From Pseudarthrobacter sp. SSS035 (GTDB lineage: Bacteria; Actinomycetota; Actinomycetes; Actinomycetales; Micrococcaceae): 64,000 bases of DNA. The DNA is taken from the NCBI RefSeq assembly GCF_023273875.1, contig NZ_CP096882.1:2170001-2234000 (forward strand), written 5' to 3'. The notes beneath the pieces were generated by a model that saw only the letters and a program-made list of their open reading frames with translations, ran no database searches and had not been told where the DNA came from. Position numbers and translations under genes: made by a program. Shown here one piece after another: positions 8,251 through 16,819 of this stretch. The number at the start of each line of letters is the position of its first letter. The stretch's first letter is position 1.

Positions 8251-8265
8251 ATTACGCTTTGTAAT
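8251..8265. promoter_or_regulatory. Candidate LysR-type operator
   Basis: ATTAC-GCTTT-GTAAT is a perfect 5-bp inverted repeat with 5-bp spacer that satisfies the LysR T-N11-A rule. It lies in the divergent 161-base gap, 54 bases from the regulator start and 94 from the MFS start. Confidence 0.6.
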
Positions 8266-8358
8266 GGTAGTTATAGACGAGATAGGGCTACATAATCACC
8301 AGGAACCAGCCTAGCGTGGGAAGCATCCCAGTCCGCCCGCTTCCCTGAGGACATCCCT

Positions 8359-9747
8359 GTGGCACCCCCACCGCCAACGTCGGCAACCGTCAGCCAGCCC
8401 GTCATCGACTCCGCCTCCGCGTCCGCTACCGCCGCTTCCGCCCAGACCCAACCCATCGCCGTCGTCAGTGAACACCTTCCCTGGCGGCACACGTTTATCT
8501 CCCTGAAAGTCCACAATTTCCGCATCTTCGCGATCGGGCACTTTGTCGCCGTCGTCGCCCTCTGGATGCAGCGGATCGCCCAGGACTGGCTGGTGCTGGA
8601 ACTGTCCGGTTCCGTCACCGCCGTGGGCATCACCGTAGCGCTGCAGTTCATGCCGTCGCTGCTGTTGGGGCCGTGGGGCGGCATGATGGCGGACCGGTTT
8701 GCCAAGCGCCGGATCCTCATCCTGTGCCAGAGCCTGGCCGCGGTCCTCGCCGCAGCGCTCGCCGTGCTTGCCCTGACCGGCGCCATCGAAGTGTGGCACG
8801 TGTACGTCATCGCGCTCCTGCTGGGCCTGGTCACGGTGCTGGATCAGCCCGCGCGCCAGGTGTTCGTCAACGAGCTGGTGGGCCCCAAGTACCTCCGGAA
8901 CGCCATCAGCGTCAACTCCACCACGTTCCAGCTGGGTGGCCTGATCGGTCCGGCACTGGCGGGGCTGTTGCTCACCGCCGTCGGCGCCGGCTGGGCCTTC
9001 GCCGCGAATGCGCTGGCGTGCTGCTCCACGGTGGCCGTGCTGCTGCTCCTGCGCAAGGACCAGCTGTTCGTCAGCACCCCCGCGCCCAAGAAGAAGGGCA
9101 TGCTGCGGGAAGGACTGCAGTATGCGCTCAGCAAGCCCACCATCTACTGGCCGTGGCTGATGGCCGGCTTCATCTCCGTCTTCGCCATGAGCCTGCCCGT
9201 CCTGCTCGCGGCGTTCGCGGACCACGTGTTCGACGTCGGCGCCGGCGGCTATGGCCTGCTGAACGCCCTGGTGGCACTGGGGGCGTTGGCCGGTGCTGTC
9301 GCGTCCACGCGGCGCCGCCAGCTGCGGCTCCGCTCCGTGGTGTTCTGTGCCGGAATGTACGGCCTGATGCTGTGCCTGGCCGCCCTGGCGCCGTCCTTGG
9401 TGTGGTTCAGTGTGGTGATGGTCCTGTCCGGATTCTGGTGCCTGATGTTCCTCACCGGCTCCAACCAGCTGGTCCAGATCAGCTCCAACATGGGCATCCG
9501 GGGCCGGGTCATGAGCCTGTACATCATGGTGCTGATCGGCGGCCAGGCCATCGGCGGGCCCATGCTCGGGTGGATCGCCGAGCACGTGGACCCGCACGTG
9601 GCACTGATGGTGTCCGGCGGGGTGCCGGCGCTCGCCGCGGTGACTGTCGCCGTCGTCCTGGCCCGAAAAGGCGCGCTGGCGCTCAGGGTGGACCTCAAGG
9701 ACCGCCGCCACCCGCTGCGGATCGTCCGCCGGGTGGCCCCGGCGTAA
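8359..9747 (+). CDS. MFS transporter, DHA3/EntS-like
   Basis: A 462-residue major facilitator with about 12 hydrophobic segments. The loop 2-3 signature appears as GGMMADRFAKRR (around residue 115), and the protein belongs to the MFS_3 type by overall pattern (WMQRIAQDWLVLELSG near the N-terminus, DQPARQVFVNELVG). The first 50 residues are a Ser/Ala/Pro-rich cytosolic tail. It starts with GTG behind a GAGG. Such proteins export drugs or siderophores; the substrate is not evident. The divergent LysR gene is the likely regulator. Confidence 0.87.
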   Translation: MAPPPPTSATVSQPVIDSASASATAASAQTQPIAVVSEHLPWRHTFISLKVHNFRIFAIGHFVAVVALWMQRIAQDWLVLELSGSVTAVGITVALQFMPSLLLGPWGGMMADRFAKRRILILCQSLAAVLAAALAVLALTGAIEVWHVYVIALLLGLVTVLDQPARQVFVNELVGPKYLRNAISVNSTTFQLGGLIGPALAGLLLTAVGAGWAFAANALACCSTVAVLLLLRKDQLFVSTPAPKKKGMLREGLQYALSKPTIYWPWLMAGFISVFAMSLPVLLAAFADHVFDVGAGGYGLLNALVALGALAGAVASTRRRQLRLRSVVFCAGMYGLMLCLAALAPSLVWFSVVMVLSGFWCLMFLTGSNQLVQISSNMGIRGRVMSLYIMVLIGGQAIGGPMLGWIAEHVDPHVALMVSGGVPALAAVTVAVVLARKGALALRVDLKDRRHPLRIVRRVAPA

Positions 9748-9772
9748 AGGACCACTGCGGGAAAGGCTGCAG

Positions 9773-9808
9773 GCTTTGGGCCGCGGCGTCTACGCCGCGG
9801 CCCAAAGC
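9773..9808. terminator. Bidirectional terminator hairpin
   Basis: Perfect 17-bp arms (GCTTTGGGCCGCGGCGT) with a two-base loop, between the convergent MFS and dehydrogenase-like genes. It lacks a clear U-tract on the plus strand. Confidence 0.75.
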
Positions 9809-9816
9809 GGCAGAGC

Positions 9817-10971
9817 CTATGCCGGCAGGTGCGGGTACTCGGCCTCGCGCCGCTGGAACTCCAGCACGTCCTTGTTGAGGACCACGCCTTCGCGGATTTC
9901 GATGGCGCGGGAAATGGTTTCGTTCCCGTCCCACTCCGCGGGGCCGCCGATGACCGTCTCAAGGAAGGGCAGCAGGGCCTGGCTGATCTCCCAGCTGGAG
10001 GAATTCCAGAGGTAGGACGGGCTGTGGTCCACCGCGTAATAGTTGATGTGGTCGCCGATCGTAAACATCGGTTCTGCGAACGTGGTGGACCGCGCCCAGC
10101 TGAAGCCCATTCCCTCGTCGCACGAAACGTCCACGATCAGGCTGCCCGGGCTGAACGCCGCGAGGTCCTCAGTCCGCAAATACGTCAGCGGATTGTTCGG
10201 GTCCTGCAGCGTGCAGTTGACCACGATGTCGCTCTCGGCCAGGAACGGCGCCAGCGGAACCCGGCCCCGCTCGGTGATGACCTGGCTCAGGAAGGGGGCC
10301 TTGTCGTCGTGATCAAACTGGACGATGTTGACCGAGTGGATCGGGGCGCCAACGGCCGCAACTCCGCGGTTGGTCAGCACCTGCACGTCGTGGATCCCAT
10401 GCGCGTTCAGCGCGGTCACGGCGCCGCGGGCAGTCGCGCCGAAGCCGATCACCACGGCACTGAGCCGGCGGCCGTAGTCACCCGTGGAGCCGGTGAGCGA
10501 GAGCGCATGAAGCACCGAGCAGTAGCCGGCCAGCTCGTTGTTCTTGTGGAACACGTGAAGCCCAAAACCGCCGTCGCTCGCCCAGTGGTTCATCGCTTCG
10601 AAGGCGATGAGCGTGAGCTTCTTGTCGATGGCCAGCTGGGTGATGGCGCGGTCCTGGACACAATGCGGCCAGCCCCAGAGGATCTGGCCGTCGCGCAGTT
10701 CCTCGAGGTCCTCCGGCTGTGGCTTGGGCAAGAGTACGACGTCGGCCTCCGCCAGCAGCGCTTCCTTGGTGGCCATTTTGCCCACGAGGGTTGAGAGTTG
10801 GTCATCCGAGACGCCGAAACGCTCACCATAGCCCTGCTCCAGGATGATGCGCTGGCGCAGTTCCGGAGCGATCCGCTCGAAATGCAGGGGGTGGATGGGG
10901 AGGCGGCGTTCGTCCGGTTTCCGGGTGGACGCCAGGACGCCGAGGGTCAGGTGGCTCTGTTGGCCACTCAC
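9817..10971 (-). CDS. Alanine dehydrogenase/PNT-family oxidoreductase, N5-(carboxyethyl)ornithine synthase-like
   Basis: A 384-residue two-domain Rossmann enzyme. The N-terminal AlaDH/PNT substrate domain has STRKPDERRLPIH, and the NAD(P)-binding motif is VVIGFGATARGAVTALNAHG near residue 175. Family members make alanine dehydrogenase, transhydrogenase, lysine-forming saccharopine dehydrogenase or N5-(carboxyethyl)ornithine synthase reactions; the HVFHKNNELAGY region resembles the last group, but the assignment is tentative. It starts with GTG overlapping the stop of the 45-residue gene upstream by 4 nt, so the two are probably translated in sequence. Confidence 0.78.
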   Translation of the reverse strand: MSGQQSHLTLGVLASTRKPDERRLPIHPLHFERIAPELRQRIILEQGYGERFGVSDDQLSTLVGKMATKEALLAEADVVLLPKPQPEDLEELRDGQILWGWPHCVQDRAITQLAIDKKLTLIAFEAMNHWASDGGFGLHVFHKNNELAGYCSVLHALSLTGSTGDYGRRLSAVVIGFGATARGAVTALNAHGIHDVQVLTNRGVAAVGAPIHSVNIVQFDHDDKAPFLSQVITERGRVPLAPFLAESDIVVNCTLQDPNNPLTYLRTEDLAAFSPGSLIVDVSCDEGMGFSWARSTTFAEPMFTIGDHINYYAVDHSPSYLWNSSSWEISQALLPFLETVIGGPAEWDGNETISRAIEIREGVVLNKDVLEFQRREAEYPHLPA

Positions 10972-11105
10972 TTCTTTTTTGCGGCCTTGGACGTGATGTC
11001 CAGGGAGGTGGCAGGCGCTCCGGCGGCCCGCTTGTCGGCGCGCTTTTCCTTGATGGACTTGCCGGCTTTTTTGGATGCTGCTTGACGCGGGGACTTGTCA
11101 GCCAT
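10968..11105 (-). CDS. 45-residue basic protein, coupled to downstream dehydrogenase
   Basis: A very short gene beginning ATG at 11105 behind AGGAG and ending in a GTGA overlap with the dehydrogenase-like gene. The product is Lys/Ala-rich (KKAGKSIKEKRADKRAAG in the middle, KAAKKK at the end) and strongly basic, without hydrophobic segments, similar in character to small nucleic-acid-binding or ribosome-associated proteins. The strong ribosome-binding site and the precise overlap argue that it is real. Confidence 0.75.
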   Translation of the reverse strand: MADKSPRQAASKKAGKSIKEKRADKRAAGAPATSLDITSKAAKKK

Positions 11106-11253
11106 GATTGCTCCTGTAGCGGAACCGAAGAGGTTCCTGACTTCTGACGATACACGGCTGGGCCTAACGGCCCCCGGGTGATGGCCGTATGGAGTGGGAG
11201 TCGCCGCGCCGGCGCGCCATCTGCTGTGGAGCGAAAACGGTGGTGGGAAACAT

Positions 11254-11327
11254 TGGAGCGGCTGACGGGAATCGGACCCGCGTATCAAGCTTGGGAAGCT
11301 AGCGCTCTACCATTGAGCTACAGCCGC
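11254..11327 (-). tRNA. tRNA-Gly (anticodon CCC)
   Basis: Cloverleaf with a 7-bp acceptor stem (GCGGCTG/CAGCCGC), D arm GCTC...GAGC, anticodon stem CTAGC/GCTTG around loop TTCCCAA, T arm GCGGG-TTCGATT-CCCGT, discriminator T and an encoded CCA end. Anticodon CCC reads GGG glycine codons. Confidence 0.93.
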
Positions 11328-11579
11328 ATCGCCCCGTTTTGAGCGGGGCAGAACTTAGCTTAGCGCAGATGCGTTCACGCGCCAGCAACCGTGACCAAGC
11401 ACTGGACCCGTGTCCGCCGGGATGGCCGCTACCGGCCGCGTCATCCAGTAACTCTTCAATAACGGCGCCGTCGGTGGCTAGGTCCGGGGCGGGCAGAGTG
11501 GCTACTCTGAACCCGTTAGCTGCAGTGTCATGGGGGTGGGGCGGGCTACCACCTGACCAGCCGCTAACTAAGGACTCCC

Positions 11580-12023
11580 ATGGTATTTGCAGAGCACGAG
11601 GTGCTTATCCGGTGCGACGCAATGACCGTGTACGCGTTCCTGGTGGACGGAATGAACCTTCCCCTATGGCGCAAGGGCATCCGCAGCATCGGCTTGATGT
11701 CCGGTGCCGCCGGAACCAAGGGCGCCGTGTACCGGCAGACGACCACGGGCCGGTCAGGACGGACCATCCCCGCCGACTTTGAAATTACGCAGGCCAGGCC
11801 GGGCGCCGAGATCCAGTTCCGTGTGATCTCGGGACCGTCGCAGCCCACCGGCGGGTACTACCTCAGCACCGAACCGGCCGGCACCCGCGTCAGGTTCGCA
11901 CTCGAGTACCAGCCCAAAGGCCTCCTGGGCCTGATGAACACCGGCATCCAGCGCACCATCAAGGCCGAAGTGTCCCAGCTCGCGCGGCTCAAGGACGTCC
12001 TGGAAGTGCGGACGGCCGCCTAA
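11580..12023 (+). CDS. SRPBCC-family protein
   Basis: A 147-residue START/Bet v1-like ligand-binding protein. The pattern is typical of polyketide-cyclase-type SRPBCC members: an opening strand EHEVLIRCDAMTVYAFLVD, a Trp-containing helix (LPLWRKGIRSIGLMSG), central strands, and a long C-terminal helix (GIQRTIKAEVSQLARLKDVLE). It stands alone after a 252-base gap behind the tRNA gene. That gap holds only a short GC hairpin (11331-11349) and no second gene. The ligand is unknown. Confidence 0.8.
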   Translation: MVFAEHEVLIRCDAMTVYAFLVDGMNLPLWRKGIRSIGLMSGAAGTKGAVYRQTTTGRSGRTIPADFEITQARPGAEIQFRVISGPSQPTGGYYLSTEPAGTRVRFALEYQPKGLLGLMNTGIQRTIKAEVSQLARLKDVLEVRTAA

Positions 12024-12057
12024 GTTTCGCGGCAAAGACTCCCTTGGCGGACGCCCG

Positions 12058-13761
12058 CTACTGGGCAAGCCGTTGGCCCGCCCAGCTGCCGGTAATGTTC
12101 GACGGCGACGCAAGGCTTCCGCTGCTCAGGTCCCAGTACTGCACCACATCGTTGGCCCGGCGGAGTGCCACTCCCGTGGAGTTCAGGGCCGTGACATCAC
12201 GGAGTGGACGGATCCCGGTGACATCAGTCCAGTCGACGGTGAGCCGGGCCTCGACGCGTGGCGCCGGAGTGCCGGCTCCGCGGTAAAGCTGCACACCACC
12301 GTCGAACCTAATCGCCAGGAGATCCTGGAAACCGTCGGCGTCATAATCCACCATGCTCAGCTTCCTGGCCGCTAAGCCGCTGGCCACGGTGGTGCGGGCG
12401 GAGAGATCCCCAAGACCCTTGTTTGGGTAGAGGTAGAGGTTGCCGGCAGTATCCAGGGCGACCAGCTGGGGGAGCCGGTTGTTGGCGCACCAGCCGCCGA
12501 CGGCCAGCGTCAGGGTTTCCCAGCCGCCACTGCCCAGGGTGACCGACGCCTGGAACCCGCCGGTGGCGATACCTCGGTGCAGGGTCAGGTCGCCGTTTGT
12601 CCACTGGGTCAGGAGGTCATAGGCGCCGTCGCGGTCCCAGTCCGTGGTGAACACTTCCTTGGCCGTTCCGAAATCGGAGCCGATGACCTTGGCAGCACCA
12701 AAGGTCCTGTTCCCTGTGGAGGGGCGGTTGATGAGCTGGCCCGAGGCGTTGATGGTCACCAGATCAGCGGCACTGTTGATCGCCGCGCTGCTCAAATCCA
12801 GGGTGGGCGGCATGTGTTTGACGGCCGGGTCGCACATGGTCGGCGGCGGAGGTGGGAAGGCGCCTCCGCCCCCGGGCGACGTGACGGTGCCGGCGGGCAG
12901 GGTGGTGTAGCCGAAGAAGTTCACCACGCCCCAGATGGTGAACAGATTGTTCGTGTAGGAGATCCCGGCGCCCATGACGTTGAAGCGCGGGTCAAGCAGC
13001 ATGGCGTTGTGGCCCTCGGACTTTTTCCACCACTCCACCAGCTGCGCCGCGTCGCGGTCTGTGCGGATGGCGATGACCTCACCGCCACTGTTGGGGTTCA
13101 GGGCGCGGGGGTCGGTCCAGAAGCTGGCGCGGTGCTCAATGACGTCCCGGGACGCGATGCTGTTGGACCATTCCTGCGCCATGCTCGCCACAGTGGGGTG
13201 GTACTTGACCGGGGCCAGGTCCTTGGACACCCGGTACTTGTTGATTTCGTTGAAAACCGTGAGGATGGCGGCCGTGTTGCTGTCCGGCACCAGGGCCTCG
13301 GTGCCAAGGGATTCGGTAGTGAGGGATTCGGTTGCCGAGGCTGGCGGGGCTGGGGCCGCGGTTTTGTTGTGGGCCAGTTCGGATTCGGGGGCCCAGAGAG
13401 GTGGCAGGGAGGGCGGCTCGGGCGCAATTGGTTCGGACGTGGTGGTCTCGGGTGCAGCAACCGTCGCCGCCGGCGGCGCCCCTGCGGTGCCTGGCGTGCC
13501 TTCTTCCCCGGCGGGCGATGCCGGTGTGATCACCGGTTCCACGGCTGGGGCGAGTGGAGAACCGGTGCCGGTCTCAACGTCGGGTGCGCCGCCGTCGTCC
13601 GCTGTTCCCGACGGTCCCAACGTCACCGTGCGCGGCCCCAAGGCACCGGCCTGGACGGACGGCGCATTCTCCGGCGGGCCGGAATACATGCCGGCGGCCG
13701 GGGATACGAGTGCGAGCGCGCACAACATAGCCACAGCGGCGGGCGCCGCGAATTTTTTCAA
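12058..13761 (-). CDS. Secreted CAP-domain protein with FG-GAP/VCBS-like repeats
   Basis: About 567 residues. A signal peptide (KKF, then a hydrophobic run AAVAMLCALALV ending near AAG) is followed by a Pro/Ala/Glu-rich linker of about 150 residues, a CAP/SCP domain (about 165-290) with the His-containing motifs EHRASFW and GHNAMLLDPRFNVMGAG, a short Pro-rich hinge, and a C-terminal half with repeated Asp-rich VCBS/FG-GAP motifs (TDWDRDGAYDLLTQW, VDYDADGFQDLLAIRF). The latter probably form part of a calcium-binding beta-propeller. The start is uncertain: TTG at 13761 places the signal peptide at the N-terminus, and the frame stays open to 13857 with no ATG. It is likely cell-wall associated or extracellular. 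Confidence 0.82.
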   Translation of the reverse strand: MKKFAAPAAVAMLCALALVSPAAGMYSGPPENAPSVQAGALGPRTVTLGPSGTADDGGAPDVETGTGSPLAPAVEPVITPASPAGEEGTPGTAGAPPAATVAAPETTTSEPIAPEPPSLPPLWAPESELAHNKTAAPAPPASATESLTTESLGTEALVPDSNTAAILTVFNEINKYRVSKDLAPVKYHPTVASMAQEWSNSIASRDVIEHRASFWTDPRALNPNSGGEVIAIRTDRDAAQLVEWWKKSEGHNAMLLDPRFNVMGAGISYTNNLFTIWGVVNFFGYTTLPAGTVTSPGGGGAFPPPPPTMCDPAVKHMPPTLDLSSAAINSAADLVTINASGQLINRPSTGNRTFGAAKVIGSDFGTAKEVFTTDWDRDGAYDLLTQWTNGDLTLHRGIATGGFQASVTLGSGGWETLTLAVGGWCANNRLPQLVALDTAGNLYLYPNKGLGDLSARTTVASGLAARKLSMVDYDADGFQDLLAIRFDGGVQLYRGAGTPAPRVEARLTVDWTDVTGIRPLRDVTALNSTGVALRRANDVVQYWDLSSGSLASPSNITGSWAGQRLAQ

Positions 13762-13899
13762 AACCAACCCCAGATCAGTTTCAGTTGTACCAACCGGGAG
13801 ACCCTCCGGCGGCTGACATGCTGAGGCAACATTAGCCCCACTAAGCGACAGCAACAACGAAAAACTGTGGGCTGTGGATAATGCGGTATTTTGGGAGGC

Positions 13900-14475
13900 G
13901 TGCTGATCTCTGACCGCGATATTCGTGCCGAACTAGACTCCCAACGGATTGTCCTCGAACCTTACGATCCCGTGATGGTCCAGCCGTCGTCGGTGGACGT
14001 GCGGATCGACCGGTTTTTCCGACTTTTCGACAACCATAAGTACGCGCACATCGACCCCGCAGAAGAGCAGCCAGAGCTGACCCGGCTGGTGGAGGTGGAG
14101 AGCGGTGAGCCGTTCATCCTGCACCCCGGCGAGTTTGTCCTGGGTTCCACCTACGAGGCCGTCACGTTGCCGGACGACATTGCTGCGCGGTTGGAAGGCA
14201 AGTCGTCCCTGGGCCGGCTGGGCCTGCTGACGCACTCCACGGCCGGGTTCATTGATCCGGGGTTTTCCGGCCACGTCACGCTGGAGCTGTCCAACATGGC
14301 CACGCTGCCCATCAAGCTCTGGCCGGGCATGAAGATCGGACAGCTGTGCTTCTTCCGGCTGACCTCTGCTGCGGAGTTCCCGTACGGTTCCGGCGAATAC
14401 GGCAACCGCTACCAGGGCCAGCGCGGGCCGACAGCCAGCCGCAGCCACCTGAACTTCCACCGCACCGAGGTCTGA
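13900..14475 (+). CDS. dcd: dCTP deaminase (probably bifunctional dCTP deaminase/dUTPase)
   Basis: A 191-residue trimeric nucleotide hydrolase that supplies dUMP for thymidylate synthesis. Signature residues: QPSSVDVR, GKSSLGRLGLLTHST, and GFIDPGFSGHVTLELSN with the catalytic Glu. The sequence closely follows the mycobacterial enzyme that both deaminates dCTP and hydrolyses the triphosphate (THSTAGF segment), so the bifunctional type is likely. GTG at 13900 is chosen because GGGAGG sits just upstream; TTG at 13891 would cover that site. Confidence 0.92.
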   Translation: MLISDRDIRAELDSQRIVLEPYDPVMVQPSSVDVRIDRFFRLFDNHKYAHIDPAEEQPELTRLVEVESGEPFILHPGEFVLGSTYEAVTLPDDIAARLEGKSSLGRLGLLTHSTAGFIDPGFSGHVTLELSNMATLPIKLWPGMKIGQLCFFRLTSAAEFPYGSGEYGNRYQGQRGPTASRSHLNFHRTEV

Positions 14476-14492
14476 GCCTTTTCCTTCGAGGG

Positions 14493-14537
14493 GTGAGGTC
14501 TCGGCTCTAACCGTCCGTCTTGGCGCCGAGATCTAAC
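14493..14537. repeat. Hairpin repeat, family C, copy 1
   Basis: Arms of 15 bp (GTGAGGTCTCGGCTC and the imperfect complement GCGCCGAGATCTAAC) around a 15-base loop, 18 bases after dcd. It is nearly the same as 15562-15606. It may double as the dcd terminator. Confidence 0.75.
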
Positions 14538-14623
14538 CTCTCGGTGCGGCAGTTTGGGAACCACTACTCCTCCACTCTGTGGATAACCGGGTTGGGGCAG
14601 CCAGGCTGTGCCAACAATGGGTC

Positions 14624-15565
14624 ATGCGGCAGCCGTCACCTCTTCCGGACCACCTCGCTGGACGTTCCTTTACCCTTCATGAGCAGGTCCACGCCGGCGT
14701 CCCCGCTGCGCGTGCATGGCGGAGCGATCTCCGCGTGGCAAGCCGCGGAGTACGCGTTCCCTGGGGTGCGCCGCAGCCGCTTCCCCACACCTGCGCATTG
14801 CTGGCCACACTCTCTCCTGGGCTCGTCTGCTGTCTGGCCACCGCGGCGCTGCTGTGGGGCTGCCCGCTGCCATTGGCACTTCAGAACGAACTGAAAATCC
14901 ACTTGGCGAAGATCGGCGGAGGCGCCCGGCCAGTGCGCAAGGGGGTATCCGGTCACCGGTTGGCCCTTCGCAGCCAGGACGTGGGGGAACTCGACGGCGT
15001 CCCGGTCACCTGCCCTGCGCGGACGTGGCTGGACTTGGCCGCGGTCCTGGACTTGGAGGATTTGGTGGCCGCGGCGGACTACTTCATCTGCAGCCAATCG
15101 AGGAGCTTCGGGCCTAAGAAGGACGCGCTGTGTTCACTCGGGGACCTTCTCGAGCGGGTCCACTCCACCCCGGGCGCCCGCGGCATCCGGAAAGCCAGGC
15201 AGGCTCTGGAACTGTGCCGGGTCGGTGCCGATTCCGCGCCGGAGACCCGGCTACGGCTGGCCATCGGAAGGCTCGGACTGCCGGAACCCGCGCTGAGGTA
15301 CGTGGTGCAGGACGCTACAGGGTGGGAACTTGCCTGGCCAGACGTGGCGTTTCCGGACTTCAAGGTGGCCGTTAATTACGACGGCCGGCATCACTTGGAA
15401 GAACGCCAGCGTGAGTCAGACATCCGGCGGGACGAGTCCATCGTGGCCATCGGCTGGGCATCGGTGACCGTCACAGCTGGGCATGTACGCCAGTGGGGCT
15501 TCGATGGGTGCGCCCACCGAGTACTGGACTCCCTTGCTCGGGCGGGATGGCGGATCGAGGGGTGA
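14624..15565 (+). CDS. DUF559-type protein with PD-(D/E)XK-like C-terminus
   Basis: A 313-residue protein of a family common in actinobacteria. N-terminal winged helix (FTLHEQVHAGVPAARAWRSDL then RGVRVPWG) of the kind found in AbiEi-like antitoxins, a middle segment with CPARTWLDLAAVL, and a C-terminal nuclease-like fold (PETRLRLAI, AWPDVAFPDFKVAVNYDGRHH). In typical DUF559 members the last motif reads E-Y-D-G, but here the Glu is Asn, so nuclease activity is doubtful. ATG at 14624 fits the family's usual N-terminus. The gene lies between two copies of a hairpin repeat, and the second copy's left arm supplies its stop codon, suggesting local mobility or rearrangement. Confidence 0.75.
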   Translation: MRQPSPLPDHLAGRSFTLHEQVHAGVPAARAWRSDLRVASRGVRVPWGAPQPLPHTCALLATLSPGLVCCLATAALLWGCPLPLALQNELKIHLAKIGGGARPVRKGVSGHRLALRSQDVGELDGVPVTCPARTWLDLAAVLDLEDLVAAADYFICSQSRSFGPKKDALCSLGDLLERVHSTPGARGIRKARQALELCRVGADSAPETRLRLAIGRLGLPEPALRYVVQDATGWELAWPDVAFPDFKVAVNYDGRHHLEERQRESDIRRDESIVAIGWASVTVTAGHVRQWGFDGCAHRVLDSLARAGWRIEG

Positions 15566-15606
15566 GGTCTCGGCGCCAACGGTCCGTTATAGCGCCGAGA
15601 TCTCAC
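15562..15606. repeat. Hairpin repeat, family C, copy 2
   Basis: Arms GTGAGGTCTCGGCGC and GCGCCGAGATCTCAC (one mismatch) with a 15-base loop. The TGA stop of the preceding gene (15563-15565) lies inside the left arm. It may act as a terminator between convergent genes. Confidence 0.78.
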
Positions 15607-15632
15607 GTCTCGGCGCAAGGGAGCGGGGTGGC

Positions 15633-16814
15633 CTACGCCTTCGCGGCCAACCGGACAGGCCCGCCGAACGCCTTGAGCACCGGTTCCACATAGCGCGCGG
15701 CCAGCGGCCCGAGGACGGCCATGATCAGCACGTAGGCGGTTGCCAGGGCGGCGAGGTCGTCCGGGACCACGCCCGACGCCACGGCCAGGCCGGCGATAAC
15801 GATGGAGAACTCGCCGCGGGCTATCAGGGCGGCGCCTGCACGGAAGCGGCCCGGGCGTGCAATTCCGGCCCGCTTGGCAGCCCAGATGCCCGTGAGCATC
15901 TTGGTAGTGGCAGTGATGGCCGCGAGGATCAGAGCCCAGCCGAGTACCGGCGGGATCGTCGACGGGTCTGTGTTGAGCCCGAAGGCCACAAAGAAGATGG
16001 CCGCAAAGAGATCCCGCAGCGGTTCCAGGATCCGGGTGGCGCTGTGGGCGGTAGCCCCCGAGATCGCTATACCCAACATAAACGCGCCCACTGCGGCCGA
16101 AACCTGCAGGGCTGATGCGACGCCGGCCACCAGCAGTGCGGCGCCGAGCAGGTTGAGCAGGAAGACTTCGGAATTTTCGCTGTGCACCGCTTTTGATACA
16201 CGGTGGCCGTGCCGCAGTGCCACCATTAAGACGACGGTGACCACCGCCAGGGAGATTGCCACCGTGGTGAGCCCGCCCAGGAAGCTCACACCCGCGAGGG
16301 TGGCGGTGAGGATGGGCAGGTACACAGCCATGGCCAGGTCTTCAAACACCAGGATGGACAGCACCACGGGGGTCTCGCGGTTACCGATCCGGCCCAGGTC
16401 CGTGATGACCTTGGCGGCGATCCCTGAGGAGGAGATATACGTGACGCCGCCCATAACCATGGCGCCCACCGTTCCCCAGCCGAGCAGGAGCGCCAGTGCC
16501 GCGCCGGGGATGAAATTCAGCACCAGGTCAAGAACACCGGCCTGCCAGGATCTGCGCAGACCGGTGAAAAGCTCGGCAGCCGTATATTCCAAACCGAGCA
16601 TTAGCAGCAGCAGGATCACGCCGATTTCGCCGGAGAGATGTGCGAATTCCTGCATACCTTCGAGCTTGACCACGCCGCCTGCGCCGAAGGCGAGTCCGCC
16701 AACGAGGTAGAGCGGGATGGGTGACATTCCGATCCGTCCGGCCAGCCTGGCCAGGAGGCCAAGGCAGAACACAACGGCCCCCAGTTCAATGAGGGTCAGG
16801 GCCAGCGGGTCCAT
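15633..16814 (-). CDS. CPA2-type cation/proton antiporter (KhtU-like)
   Basis: A 393-residue membrane protein with about 11-12 transmembrane segments of the Na+/H+ exchanger fold. Features: LVGGLAFGAGG near the N-terminus, a broken-helix region GVTYISSSGIAAKVITDLG, and ILVFEDLAMAVYLPIL carrying the conserved acidic residue. It has no C-terminal RCK domain of its own; that is supplied by the separate gene 5 bases upstream. In Bacillus such a pair (KhtT-KhtU) exports K+ in exchange for protons, and the same role is inferred here. Confidence 0.85.
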   Translation of the reverse strand: MDPLALTLIELGAVVFCLGLLARLAGRIGMSPIPLYLVGGLAFGAGGVVKLEGMQEFAHLSGEIGVILLLLMLGLEYTAAELFTGLRRSWQAGVLDLVLNFIPGAALALLLGWGTVGAMVMGGVTYISSSGIAAKVITDLGRIGNRETPVVLSILVFEDLAMAVYLPILTATLAGVSFLGGLTTVAISLAVVTVVLMVALRHGHRVSKAVHSENSEVFLLNLLGAALLVAGVASALQVSAAVGAFMLGIAISGATAHSATRILEPLRDLFAAIFFVAFGLNTDPSTIPPVLGWALILAAITATTKMLTGIWAAKRAGIARPGRFRAGAALIARGEFSIVIAGLAVASGVVPDDLAALATAYVLIMAVLGPLAARYVEPVLKAFGGPVRLAAKA

Positions 16815-16819
16815 GACGC

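Noticed and set aside
8311..9711. 466-codon open frame opposite the MFS transporter
   Set aside because: Composition rich in His, Gln and Asp typical of reverse-strand shadows; the MFS reading has clear membrane segments and motifs.
11331..11349. GC hairpin as a terminator next to tRNA-Gly
   Set aside because: It is upstream of the tRNA on the coding strand and no plus-strand gene ends there; only a weak 6-bp stem.
12577..13824. 415-codon plus-strand frame opposite the CAP gene
   Set aside because: Low-complexity Gly/Arg-rich; the minus strand has a signal peptide and domain motifs.
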